Positions 43,899 through 51,519 of a stretch of 64,000 nt of DNA are shown in pieces; positions within the stretch are counted from its first letter, which is position 1, and every line of letters begins with the position of its first letter. Position numbers and translations under genes: made by a program. The notes beneath the pieces are model-generated. The model saw only the letters and a program-made list of their open reading frames with translations. It was not told the DNA's origin and searched no databases. This DNA is from Clostridia bacterium (GTDB lineage: Bacteria > Bacillota > Clostridia > Oscillospirales > Acutalibacteraceae). Location: assembly GCA_017399065.1 (NCBI GenBank), contig JAFQEL010000016.1:62001-126000 (forward strand). Direction: 5' to 3'.

Positions 43899-44234
43899 TT
43901 ATAAAGGAAACTTTGACTCAACAAGAATAACAGCATACAACAAATTTAAGATATGTGTAAAAACTATTAATCCTTTTTTCTCGCGAGTAATAGGATATTT
44001 TCTCAATTTGCCAAAAACCCAGATCCACACAACAAAGAATACCACTACAAGTAAAGCGGCAACAGATACAAATCCATTCGTTACCCGATTAAGTGCTATA
44101 ACAGCATCATAAGGTAATACCGCACCTAAAAAAGTATAAGCAGCAATTGATACAATTCCAAGCAAATCAGCAGCTATACAAAATGGGGCTAATTTCTCGT
44201 CATAAAATACAAGTTCTTTATTAAAATTAAACAT
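43899..44234 (-). CDS. Small three-helix membrane protein
   Basis: This encodes 111 residues starting [14 protein letters not shown], at an ATG that overlaps the stop of the peptidase E gene by eight bases. It has three hydrophobic segments: about 20-38 (IAADLLGIVSIAAYTFLG), 55-75 (VSVAALLVVVFFVVWIWVF) and 92-108. I do not recognise the family. Translational coupling suggests it is made with peptidase E. A longer upstream frame is a shadow of that gene. Confidence 0.6.
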   Translation of the reverse strand: MFNFNKELVFYDEKLAPFCIAADLLGIVSIAAYTFLGAVLPYDAVIALNRVTNGFVSVAALLVVVFFVVWIWVFGKLRKYPITREKKGLIVFTHILNLLYAVILVESKFPL

Positions 44235-44916
44235 TATATATCTCTGCCATATCCTCTTCTTCAAAGTTATTTGCTTTACGGTAGAGGAATGCGGATTTTT
44301 CCTGCTCGTGTTTGACAACTGTAATTTTACCGTCGACAAAGCTGACGCAGACATCGTTATCAACACCCATTCCGTCGGGACCGTTAAGCTTTTTGATTTC
44401 GTCCTTGAAGCGATGCCAATACTCGGACTCAAAGTGAGGACAGTTACAGTAAGGCAACAGACCGACACACTCGATGAAAGCAAACTCGCCACCCTCGAGG
44501 CAATCATCCCAGCCCATATCAAACCAGCACATAGCACCCGAGCTTAAGCCCGAAAGGATAATCCCCTTTTCGTACGCTTCACGGAAGATTTCGGTTGCAC
44601 CTGTTTTATTCCATGTATCCATAAGGAATTTGAGGTTACCGCCATCTACATATACAATATCACTGCCGAGAATTTTCTCTCTTATTTCATCGTAAGTAAG
44701 GCTTTCATCGGTAAGGTAAAGTCCCTCACCCGTACAGCCGTATTTTGCAAAGGCATCGATAAAGGTTTGTGTATCGTCGTGAGAATCGAAGCTCGCAGTC
44801 GGAAGGAAGAGCATCTTCGGGTGCTCCTTATCACAAAGAGAGCAGATATGCTCGATCATAGTCCAGATTTCACCGTATTCAAAGCTGCCGCCGCCTATTG
44901 CCACAATCTTACCCAT
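44227..44916 (-). CDS. Peptidase S51 (peptidase E-like)
   Basis: This 229-residue protein belongs to the S51/class-I-glutamine-amidotransferase-like fold that cleaves N-terminal Asp dipeptides (peptidase E) or cyanophycin. It has [44 protein letters not shown] and the nucleophile elbow [15 protein letters not shown]. The start at 44916 follows AAAGGAG. The substrate is not certain. Confidence 0.85.
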   Translation of the reverse strand: MGKIVAIGGGSFEYGEIWTMIEHICSLCDKEHPKMLFLPTASFDSHDDTQTFIDAFAKYGCTGEGLYLTDESLTYDEIREKILGSDIVYVDGGNLKFLMDTWNKTGATEIFREAYEKGIILSGLSSGAMCWFDMGWDDCLEGGEFAFIECVGLLPYCNCPHFESEYWHRFKDEIKKLNGPDGMGVDNDVCVSFVDGKITVVKHEQEKSAFLYRKANNFEEEDMAEIYNV

Positions 44917-44937
44917 TGCTGTTTCTCCTTTTATCCC

Positions 44938-44957
44938 GGCAGGGGCAAGCCCCTGCC
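44938..44957. repeat. REP-like GC palindrome
   Basis: GGCAGGGGC-AA-GCCCCTGCC is a perfect 9-bp palindrome with neighbouring CCTACA, of the kind scattered in intergenic regions of many Clostridia. It lies between the divergent peptidase E and rubrerythrin genes. Confidence 0.5.
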
Positions 44958-45000
44958 CTACATTATAAAAAAGTATATCACATAAAGCGAATAATGACAA

Positions 45001-45019
45001 TTATTATTGAAAATAATAA
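45001..45019. promoter_or_regulatory. Inverted repeat before rubrerythrin
   Basis: TTATTAT-TGAAA-ATAATAA is a 7+5+7 inverted repeat 29 bases upstream of the rubrerythrin start. The base content resembles PerR/Fur-type boxes, but the spacing differs (PerR is 7+1+7). It could also be an mRNA hairpin. Confidence 0.35.
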
Positions 45020-45047
45020 CTCTACCAAACAGAAAAGGAGAAGAGAA

Positions 45048-45587
45048 ATGGAACTCAAGGATTCAAAGACGATGAACAATCTGCTTGCGGCTTTTGCAGG
45101 AGAAAGCCAGGCACACACAAAGTATTTATACTACGCGGCAAAGGCTAAAGAAAACGGATTTGAGCAGATTGCGGCAATATTTGAAGAGACTGCGAAAAAT
45201 GAAAAAGAGCACGCTGAGATTTGGTTCAAGCTGATTAACGGCGGTAATATGCCCGAAACTCTTAACAACCTCACAGATGCCGCCGCAGGTGAAAACTATG
45301 AATGGACAGATATGTATGCAGGTTTTGCCGAGACCGCAAGAGAAGAAGGCTTTGAGCAGATTGCTTTCCTTTTTGAAAACGTAGCAAAAATCGAGAAAGA
45401 ACACGAAGCAAGATACCGGAAGCTTATCGGTAACATCAACGAGGGACTTGTTTTCAGCCGCGACGGTGACACAATATGGCAGTGCCGCAACTGCGGACAT
45501 ATATTTATAGGCAAAGGTGCCCCCGAGATATGTCCCGTTTGCTCACACGCAAAAGCATATTTCCAGATAAAACCCGAAAACTATTAA
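45048..45587 (+). CDS. rbr: Rubrerythrin
   Basis: This 179-residue cytoplasmic peroxidase protects anaerobes from hydrogen peroxide. The four-helix di-iron domain has [14 protein letters not shown], the repeated ExxH motifs ([20 protein letters not shown]) and a glutamate-rich core. The C-terminal rubredoxin domain has CRNCGHIF and [11 protein letters not shown]. The start at 45048 follows AAAAGGAG; a longer upstream frame lacks support. Expression is probably induced by oxidative stress. Confidence 0.95.
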   Translation: MELKDSKTMNNLLAAFAGESQAHTKYLYYAAKAKENGFEQIAAIFEETAKNEKEHAEIWFKLINGGNMPETLNNLTDAAAGENYEWTDMYAGFAETAREEGFEQIAFLFENVAKIEKEHEARYRKLIGNINEGLVFSRDGDTIWQCRNCGHIFIGKGAPEICPVCSHAKAYFQIKPENY

Positions 45588-45590
45588 AAA

Positions 45591-45632
45591 AAGCTGTAGC
45601 CGATTCACAAATCATCGGTTACAGCTTCATTT
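45591..45632. terminator. Terminator after rubrerythrin, facing the surface operon
   Basis: AAGCTGTAGCCGAT (45591-45604) pairs with ATCGGTTACAGCTT (45614-45627), with one wobble and flanking T runs on both strands. It probably also ends the long surface operon arriving from the right. Confidence 0.8.
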
Positions 45633-45633
45633 T

Positions 45634-46188
45634 TCAGTTATCTAAAATTTCAATTTTGATAGTGCAGGTATTCTTTCCGCAATAGTTACCGTCAACGTCA
45701 TATGCACTTACAATACATATGCAAGTATAATTACCTTTTTTTACAGACAACGTATCCGTCAGCTTATCGCTGAGAATACACTCGCCGGGCTTAAGTGTCG
45801 GAGATTCGTATATCGGATCCTGTCTGTTTTTCGGGAGATATATAGAAAACTGCAGATTGTGCTTTGAAACCTTAGGGTTCTCAAGCATTATTGTACCCTG
45901 TGCATAGGTATGCTCAAATACGACATCGGAATTAACGCGGTAGACAATCTCTTTATCGCCAAGCGATTCTATCTGACCTTTCTCGGAAATGACACCGACC
46001 TTGACCTCTCCGCGAGGAATAAACCAGCCGCCGATCATATGAAAAAAGCCGAGACTGCCCAAGGCAAAAGCCGCAATAACCAAAAGCAGACAGCTAACCG
46101 CAAGCATTGCGGCAGCCTGAACTACTTTCGGGTTGCGCTTTTTATCAGCCTGATCAGCAGGTTTTTCAGCCTTGTGTTTCTTCAACAT
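45634..46188 (-). CDS. Membrane-anchored extracytoplasmic protein, last gene of surface operon
   Basis: This encodes 184 residues. The start at ATG 46188 has GAGGAAA eight bases upstream; an in-frame TTG lies 18 bases earlier. A basic cytoplasmic N-terminus is followed by one membrane helix (about 26-50) and a beta-rich outer domain (VKVGVISEKGQIESLGDKE, LQFSIYLPKN, TCICIVSAYDVDGNYCGKN). It overlaps the previous gene by 23 bases. I do not recognise a family. Position and layout suggest an accessory or anchor for the TasA-like fibres. Confidence 0.6.
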   Translation of the reverse strand: MLKKHKAEKPADQADKKRNPKVVQAAAMLAVSCLLLVIAAFALGSLGFFHMIGGWFIPRGEVKVGVISEKGQIESLGDKEIVYRVNSDVVFEHTYAQGTIMLENPKVSKHNLQFSIYLPKNRQDPIYESPTLKPGECILSDKLTDTLSVKKGNYTCICIVSAYDVDGNYCGKNTCTIKIEILDN

Positions 46189-47107
46189 CTGAAGTTTCCT
46201 CTTCAATTCCGACCTGTACGGTCAAATCCGAGCTTTGCACACCTATCAGTTTATAAGTCTCGGGGTCATAGCCTGCAACAACAAGCTTCATCTTATGAGT
46301 ACCGTACGGTCTGTCGATTATACCTATATCGGTAAGGCAAAAGCCTGCCGGTAATCCTTTTGAGCTAAAGCAGATATTGCCCGACTCATCAACGATAGAA
46401 GCTAAAATAACACATTCGTTGTCAGATACGTTAACGAGATTTAGTGCCGCCTGAGAATTCTTCTCGGGGAAGACAAGCTCTTCAGCCGCATAATAACGGA
46501 ATTTCTTTGTATCACCCTTACGCTCCATTTTATCGGCAAACTCGTGCTGAGCAGAAAGATCCTCCAAAACGTAAAGAGTAAGATCGGAAGAAATGTTCTG
46601 ACCCTTGTACTCAGGGACAGCATCGTCCGGTATGCCGAAGCGGCTTGAAGTTACCCAAGCGATTATACAGACTGTCGCAATAGCCACGCAAATTGCCAGA
46701 ACAACAGCGGCAAACTTATTTACACCAAATGCCTCAATCTTTGCTTTGAGCTGTTTGGTAAGACTGCCTGCAGATTTTTTCGGATGTTTTTTTTGCGGCT
46801 TGGATTTAGCAGCTTTAACAGGCTTTGATTTGTTTTTATCTGTTTTCTTCTCAGCAGGCTTCGGCTTCTCGGCCTTTTTAGGCTCTTTCACCTCAACCTC
46901 AGCTTTTTTGCACTCTGCTTTTACAGGTTCAGCCTTAGGAGCTTTTACTACTTCAGGGGTGTTTTTTTCAGGCTCAGGTAAAGCTTGCTTTTCCTGCGGC
47001 TTTTTAACCGGAGCAGCTTTTATCGGAGCATTCTTACCCTTATATGCTGCAGCCGCCTGCTTTGCGGCGGCATTTTTCTTTTTTTTCTTTTGTCTAGCGT
47101 TTGACAT
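46166..47107 (-). CDS. Membrane-anchored protein with Lys/Pro/Ala-rich cytoplasmic arm
   Basis: This encodes 313 residues. Residues 1-120 are a low-complexity Lys/Ala/Pro/Glu stretch (for example KKAEKPKPAEKKTDKNKSKP). One membrane helix follows (about 133-152) ending IIAWVTSSRFG, then a beta-rich outer domain (NISSDLTLYVLEDLSAQHEF, LPAGFCLTDIGIIDRPYG). The AWV-T/S sequence at the helix end matches the A-W-(F/L/V)-(T/S) signature shared with the TasA-like proteins in this operon. The function is unknown. The long cytoplasmic arm is unusual and may touch the wall-synthesis or secretion machinery. Confidence 0.6.
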   Translation of the reverse strand: MSNARQKKKKKNAAAKQAAAAYKGKNAPIKAAPVKKPQEKQALPEPEKNTPEVVKAPKAEPVKAECKKAEVEVKEPKKAEKPKPAEKKTDKNKSKPVKAAKSKPQKKHPKKSAGSLTKQLKAKIEAFGVNKFAAVVLAICVAIATVCIIAWVTSSRFGIPDDAVPEYKGQNISSDLTLYVLEDLSAQHEFADKMERKGDTKKFRYYAAEELVFPEKNSQAALNLVNVSDNECVILASIVDESGNICFSSKGLPAGFCLTDIGIIDRPYGTHKMKLVVAGYDPETYKLIGVQSSDLTVQVGIEEETSDVEETQG

Positions 47108-47122
47108 TGATTATTCTCCAGA

Positions 47123-47821
47123 TCAGGTTGTAATATCCCAGGGACGTGAAGTCATACCCCAGAACTGTTGGTAGCGGTTAAACTGAACTGCATCAACCGT
47201 AACGTTGACAGAAAGCTCAACTGAACCGCTTAGAGCAGTAATTGCAGACGCATCAAAATTTGCAACGTCAAAACCATTTATAACTTCAATATAACCGTCG
47301 CCCTCATCGAGAATGCCCTTGTGGTAAAGATAACCGTCTGTCATACGGCTGTCGGCAAATTCATCGTTATTAATGGTATACGGAAGATTCACATCGCCCT
47401 GAAGTCTTGTTTCTTCAGTACTACCTGACGGAATATAGAGCCACTCGTGAGAAACTCTGACCCTGGAAAAAGCGACACCGTTACCCAACTGTTTTATTTC
47501 CGCACGCAGACGGCTGACATAGTTGGGAGCAGCAGAATCGCTGTAATTGAGCTCGATTGCACCGGACAAAGACGTATAAACGCCCTTATCTTCCGAATCC
47601 TGAATTACATAAATCTTCGTGCCATCATCCTGAAGAAAGTAGACATTCATCTTGTAATCGAAATCCTCAAGCGTTGTAAAACGGATAGGATTAAGCGGCT
47701 CGCCCGTAAGCCATGCGGTAGTTGCAGTATAAATTACGGCAAGAGCACAAATCACCAAAGCGACAACCGCAAACGGATTGAGCTTAAATTTCTTATTATT
47801 TTTTACAGCCTTCTTGCTCAT
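47123..47821 (-). CDS. TasA/camelysin-like exported protein
   Basis: This encodes 232 residues. A short basic N-terminus and a hydrophobic helix (about 16-36) end in ATTAWLTG, a SipW-type signal region. A beta-sandwich-like mature part follows (MNVYFLQDDGTKIYV, LPYTINNDEFADSRM, SVELSVNVTVDAVQFN). TasA and camelysins are fibre subunits processed by SipW. The mature protein ends GMTSRPWDITT, with no sortase motif. It follows the previous gene by 24 bases, with AAGGG as ribosome site. The family call is by architecture and neighbours. Confidence 0.6.
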   Translation of the reverse strand: MSKKAVKNNKKFKLNPFAVVALVICALAVIYTATTAWLTGEPLNPIRFTTLEDFDYKMNVYFLQDDGTKIYVIQDSEDKGVYTSLSGAIELNYSDSAAPNYVSRLRAEIKQLGNGVAFSRVRVSHEWLYIPSGSTEETRLQGDVNLPYTINNDEFADSRMTDGYLYHKGILDEGDGYIEVINGFDVANFDASAITALSGSVELSVNVTVDAVQFNRYQQFWGMTSRPWDITT

Positions 47822-47845
47822 TTGATTTTGTCGCCCTTTCGTTAA

Positions 47846-48622
47846 TTATTCGGCAGATACTTCCTCTGCAACGGGATAATGCTCTGCCTGAACAGCGTTG
47901 ATAACAACGTCAACATTACACTCAAGAGTGCGTATGCCGTCAATAGGCTCAACAGCCATAAAGTAGTCGTACTCTACCCAGAAGGCACAGCAGAAGCTCT
48001 TTGTCTCGCCTGCTTTAAGCTCAACAAGACTTGACGCATCCTGATTGAGAAACGCAAGTTGTTCTTCGGAAGTCATACTTTCAACTTCAGCCTGTCTGCC
48101 ACCTATTTTCTCGGTAAGGACATCGGCAATCATTTTGTCCGTTCTGAAATAAGTGCCGTTGCTTTCTATAACACGCTTACCGTCGGCGTTTTCATATACG
48201 CCAGGTACAACTTCGATGACATCAGTATATTCTATTGTATCGGCATACTCATAGATATAGTAACGTACACCTTTATCGGCTGTGACCGCTCTTGATTCCT
48301 CTGTTATATCCAGGAATACAAGTGCATCACGGTCGCCTGTGTTTGTAAGAGTAACCGTAAAAAATTTACAGGCATGCTCAAACATTTTATTACGTTCATC
48401 TTCATCGGCAAACTTGGTGGCAGCATCAAACGTGAGCTCTACCGTTTCACCGTCAAAATCGGAGGTAATATCGATACTGTCCATATTAAACTCTTTTGCG
48501 GCTTCACCGAAAGCAGTAAACCACGCAGTTGTATGCTCAGCCGATGAATAGAAACCTACTGTAAAAATAAGCATTATCGAAAGTACAACGCTGAAAACAC
48601 CGCGTTTATTGATTTTTTTCAA
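47846..48622 (-). CDS. TasA/camelysin-like exported protein
   Basis: This encodes 258 residues from a TTG start at 48622, nine bases after GGAGG and overlapping the end of the third SipW gene by 17 bases. The signal region VVLSIMLIFTVGFYSSAEHTTAWFTAFG ends in the TAWFT signature. The mature part contains ITSDFDGETVELTFDAATKF and FFTVTLTNTGDRDALVFLDI, typical of beta-rich camelysin-like subunits (TxTNTGxxxaxVxxxI). It is probably a substrate of the signal peptidase encoded immediately before it. Confidence 0.7.
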   Translation of the reverse strand: MKKINKRGVFSVVLSIMLIFTVGFYSSAEHTTAWFTAFGEAAKEFNMDSIDITSDFDGETVELTFDAATKFADEDERNKMFEHACKFFTVTLTNTGDRDALVFLDITEESRAVTADKGVRYYIYEYADTIEYTDVIEVVPGVYENADGKRVIESNGTYFRTDKMIADVLTEKIGGRQAEVESMTSEEQLAFLNQDASSLVELKAGETKSFCCAFWVEYDYFMAVEPIDGIRTLECNVDVVINAVQAEHYPVAEEVSAE

Positions 48623-49100
48623 TTTCGGTTGCCTCCTTTGCGGATTTCTTATGAAGAATAAAACGGATAAGCATAAGTGCAACAAGCACTGCCGCAACAA
48701 TAAAAATAACAGTAGTACTGTTGAAATTAAGTGCAAGCAAGCCAAGGTAAGGTACACATAAAACTACTTTACCTATGATATCAGCCTCGGCAGTAGGCAA
48801 CGGATCCTGAGTCGGATTACTGTCGCCTTTAGTGTAAAACAAACCTTTTTCAACATCCACGCTGACTATACGGTGGGTAAAAGTATTGCCGCTGAAAAGC
48901 TTAGCGGTAATTACGTCGCCTTCATTATACACCTGTGCCTCACGCACAAACACAAGTGAGCCTTCGGGAATTTCAGTTTCCATACTCGGGGTTGCAACTG
49001 CAAAAACCTCAGTACCGGTAAACATTATGCCTGCGGTAAAAAGGAAAATAAGCGTTATTGTAATTGCAACGATATTGTAGATAATATTGAATATTTTCAT
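48606..49100 (-). CDS. sipW: SipW-type signal peptidase I (third of three)
   Basis: This 164-residue membrane protease is of the ER/archaeal (Ser-His) type. An N-terminal helix (about 6-29) leads to the nucleophile VATPSMETEIPEGSLVF (Ser39), then GNTFTHRIVSV (His76 in place of the usual lysine), FYTKGDSNPTQDP and a C-terminal membrane helix (about 128-150). SipW removes signal peptides from TasA/camelysin fibre subunits. It is flanked directly by such genes on both sides. Confidence 0.9.
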   Translation of the reverse strand: MKIFNIIYNIVAITITLIFLFTAGIMFTGTEVFAVATPSMETEIPEGSLVFVREAQVYNEGDVITAKLFSGNTFTHRIVSVDVEKGLFYTKGDSNPTQDPLPTAEADIIGKVVLCVPYLGLLALNFNSTTVIFIVAAVLVALMLIRFILHKKSAKEATEIEKNQ

Positions 49101-49103
49101 AGG

Positions 49104-49799
49104 TTATACTGTTTCTGATGTATAGATTGTGCCAACCTGAGTCCAATCAACATATTCGGACTGTCTGGCTTCAAAAACAACTTTTACATTGATTTTTTTG
49201 CCGGAAATCATACTGCTCTCAGTGTTTTCACCGCTGTAACGGATAGAATTGAAAAGCGGAATGACAGCAGGAGCAGCATCTTCTGCATTAGCATCAAAAG
49301 CAGAAATGACCGCTGAAGACTGAGTGCTTTCATTAAAAACACCGTAGTAGAGATAACCACCGCTATATGACCAGAGAGTCGGCTCTGTAAGCTCAACCGT
49401 AAGAGGTGAAGTTTCGGAATTGTCGAAAGCAGCCTCAGTCTCATCACCATAGCCGTAAACAACCTTTATGCGAAGCTGAGTGTCAATTGAAGAAGTACTT
49501 TCAATAAACATTTTACAGTCGGGATATTGTGAAATTTTCGCGACATCTGCAGCATTCGCCTCAGCATCAAATGAAGTGAGAAGCTCATCCTCGGGAACTA
49601 TTTTACTGCTGTCAAACTCAGCAGTAAAGCTGCCGGTAAGCATATAGCCTACATTACCTGTAGCAAAGATGTGCTTACCGCCTGCCCCGCCGAGCGAGCC
49701 TCCCGAACTGAGAGTAAACCAGGCATAGGCACCGTTGACCCCGGCAAGACCAACAAGCAACACAACAGAAAGAACAAGGCAGATTATTTTATTTTTCAT
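49104..49799 (-). CDS. TasA/camelysin-like exported protein
   Basis: This encodes 231 residues. The signal peptide (5-27) ends GVNGAYAWFT, the signature of SipW-processed camelysin/TasA proteins. The mature part is beta-rich and acidic (HIFATGNVGYMLTGSF, STSSIDTQLRIKVVYGY, KINVKVVFEARQSEY). Its start overlaps the second SipW gene stop (ATGA), so enzyme and substrate are translationally coupled. There is no cell-wall anchor motif. Confidence 0.75.
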   Translation of the reverse strand: MKNKIICLVLSVVLLVGLAGVNGAYAWFTLSSGGSLGGAGGKHIFATGNVGYMLTGSFTAEFDSSKIVPEDELLTSFDAEANAADVAKISQYPDCKMFIESTSSIDTQLRIKVVYGYGDETEAAFDNSETSPLTVELTEPTLWSYSGGYLYYGVFNESTQSSAVISAFDANAEDAAPAVIPLFNSIRYSGENTESSMISGKKINVKVVFEARQSEYVDWTQVGTIYTSETV

Positions 49800-50296
49800 T
49801 TTGAGTCCACCTCTTTTTGCGATTTCTTGGCTCTGTGGCTTTCAAGCATAACAGCCAAACAAATTATATAAAAAGCAATTATTGCGATTTTTCCGATAGC
49901 AGTATCGAGTGCCCATGCAGCGTAACCGACAAGCGGTATATCAAAAACGACCTTGCCTTTACATACTTCAAAGGAAGCAGGCACCGGATCGGCAACATTG
50001 TTATTGTCGCCCTTTGTGTAGATTAGCTGCTCTGTTTCATTGATATAAATTACACGGTGCATAAAGGTTTTGCCGTTGACAGGACTTGTGAAAACAAGCA
50101 CGTCCTCCCCTACCTTTATGTCCCGGAGTTCAACCTGCTCTGTAAAAGCAAGGCTGCCTTTGAGTATCGTCGGCTCCATACTGTCGGAGCTTACGTAGTA
50201 GGTATCCATACCTAATAATCTCGGAACCCATATAAGGGCAGCGAGCAAAAATATAATAACGCTGAATATGGCAAAAAGCTTATTTCTTTTCTTCAT
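49796..50296 (-). CDS. sipW: SipW-type signal peptidase I (second of three)
   Basis: This 166-residue protein has an N-terminal membrane helix (about 7-28), nucleophile SSDSMEPTILKGSLAF (Ser39), catalytic His80 in KTFMHRVIYI, and IYTKGDNNNVADP followed by a C-terminal helix. That makes it the ER-type signal peptidase pattern. I start it at ATG 50296, inside the end of the first SipW gene (17-base overlap). A GTG six bases upstream is possible. Confidence 0.88.
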   Translation of the reverse strand: MKKRNKLFAIFSVIIFLLAALIWVPRLLGMDTYYVSSDSMEPTILKGSLAFTEQVELRDIKVGEDVLVFTSPVNGKTFMHRVIYINETEQLIYTKGDNNNVADPVPASFEVCKGKVVFDIPLVGYAAWALDTAIGKIAIIAFYIICLAVMLESHRAKKSQKEVDSK

Positions 50297-50855
50297 TTTC
50301 ACTTGACTTACCGTCCTTTGCGGCGGTGTTTTTCTTATAAATGCTGAAAACCTCAAACGCTATTAATGTACACATTGGCAGAAGAATCAGAACAAAGAAA
50401 GTTGCGGGATTCTGTCTGAGGTTAACAAGCTTTTCCATAAGTGAGCTTTTGGCAAGCACCTTGCCTATAACCTTCTCACCTTCAGCGGGATATTCGTCGT
50501 TAATTTCGTTTGCATCACCCTTGGTGGTGAAGCTATATGTACCGTCACCGTCGTCAATGATCTCAACAATACGGTGGGTAACAATCATATTATTGAGCCC
50601 CGGATGACTTGAATAGAAAGTTATTACGTCGTTTTTGTTAAGTTTTGAAGGGTCTGTTTCTTTGATAATTATTACCGAGCCTATAGGATACTCGGGAGTC
50701 ATACTACCCGTCTGGACAGCCATAAAACCGTAACCTAAAATTGTCGTCGCTTTACCGCTCTTGGCGTTGACGCCCGTAAGCACCATAACACCTGCGGCAA
50801 GCAGAAGGACAAGGACAAGTATTATATTGACTGCTTTTGAGATTACTTTTTTCAT
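50280..50855 (-). CDS. sipW: SipW-type signal peptidase I (first of three)
   Basis: This 191-residue protein has an N-terminal membrane helix (about 9-27), nucleophile VQTGSMTPEYPIGSVI (Ser51), His94 in MIVTHRIVEI, FTTKGDANEINDEYP and a C-terminal helix (about 151-171) with a charged tail. It is the typical Ser-His signal peptidase of the SipW class. It follows a TasA-like gene by 29 bases and is closely related in layout to the two other peptidases in this operon. Confidence 0.9.
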   Translation of the reverse strand: MKKVISKAVNIILVLVLLLAAGVMVLTGVNAKSGKATTILGYGFMAVQTGSMTPEYPIGSVIIIKETDPSKLNKNDVITFYSSHPGLNNMIVTHRIVEIIDDGDGTYSFTTKGDANEINDEYPAEGEKVIGKVLAKSSLMEKLVNLRQNPATFFVLILLPMCTLIAFEVFSIYKKNTAAKDGKSSENEEKK

Positions 50856-50884
50856 GGCTGCCCCTTCGGATAGTTCAAATTAAT

Positions 50885-51490
50885 TTACTGAAAAATAAGC
50901 TCGACATCAGCTGTAAAGCTTTGGTCGAAGTAGTCGTTCCCTGCTGTGCCGGGAAGTCTGATGTCATAGTAGAGAACGTACATATTGTCCTCTTTTTCCG
51001 TATACTCTGTTACCGACTTTTGAGAAATAAGCTCGACGTAAGGCTTGTTGTCTTCCTTATGACTGATTTCAAAGCTCTTGTAATCGTCTGCACTGCCGGA
51101 AGTAATTTTAACACTGTATTCGAGAGCATTAATGAGATTAGCTGTGCCTTCGGCGGGCTCTTCAAAGCCTGTGAGTCTGAGCCAGTTGTGCTGAGATTCA
51201 TCGGCATTGAAGAGTACCTTAAAGCTGTAGTTTTTTCCGGGAACAAAGTCGAGGGGGATTTCACCGTCATAATCTTTCCAGTTGTCGCTTATCGGGTCAT
51301 AAATCTGGATTTCGCTGATACCTGAATCTATGCTCTCTTCTGTGCTGGGGCTCTCCATATTCGCACCAATGTGTCTGACCCACGAACGTCCGCCTGTAGA
51401 AAACCAGGCAAACGTTCCGCAGATAGCAACGAGAACAACCACAATACCTGCAATTACAAGCTGTACTGAGTTTTTCTTCATGTCTTTCAT
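50885..51490 (-). CDS. TasA/camelysin-like exported protein
   Basis: This encodes 201 residues. The signal region (8-30) ends ICGTFAWFSTGGRSWVRH, again the AWF-S/T signature. The mature part has IQIYDPISDNWKDYDGEIPLDFVPG and NYSFKVLFNADESQHNW, then VYYDIRLPGT-like strands at the end. It directly follows the giant GLUG gene (29 bases) and precedes the first SipW gene, so it may be the subunit that links the giant protein with fibres. Confidence 0.7.
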   Translation of the reverse strand: MKDMKKNSVQLVIAGIVVVLVAICGTFAWFSTGGRSWVRHIGANMESPSTEESIDSGISEIQIYDPISDNWKDYDGEIPLDFVPGKNYSFKVLFNADESQHNWLRLTGFEEPAEGTANLINALEYSVKITSGSADDYKSFEISHKEDNKPYVELISQKSVTEYTEKEDNMYVLYYDIRLPGTAGNDYFDQSFTADVELIFQ

Positions 51491-51519
51491 ATTCAGCTCA
51501 ATCCCCCTTTCTTAAATAA

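Noticed and set aside
44937..44962. CRISPR or transposon end
   Set aside because: Only a single GC palindrome is present, with no spacer series or paired copy in this window; it fits a REP-like element.
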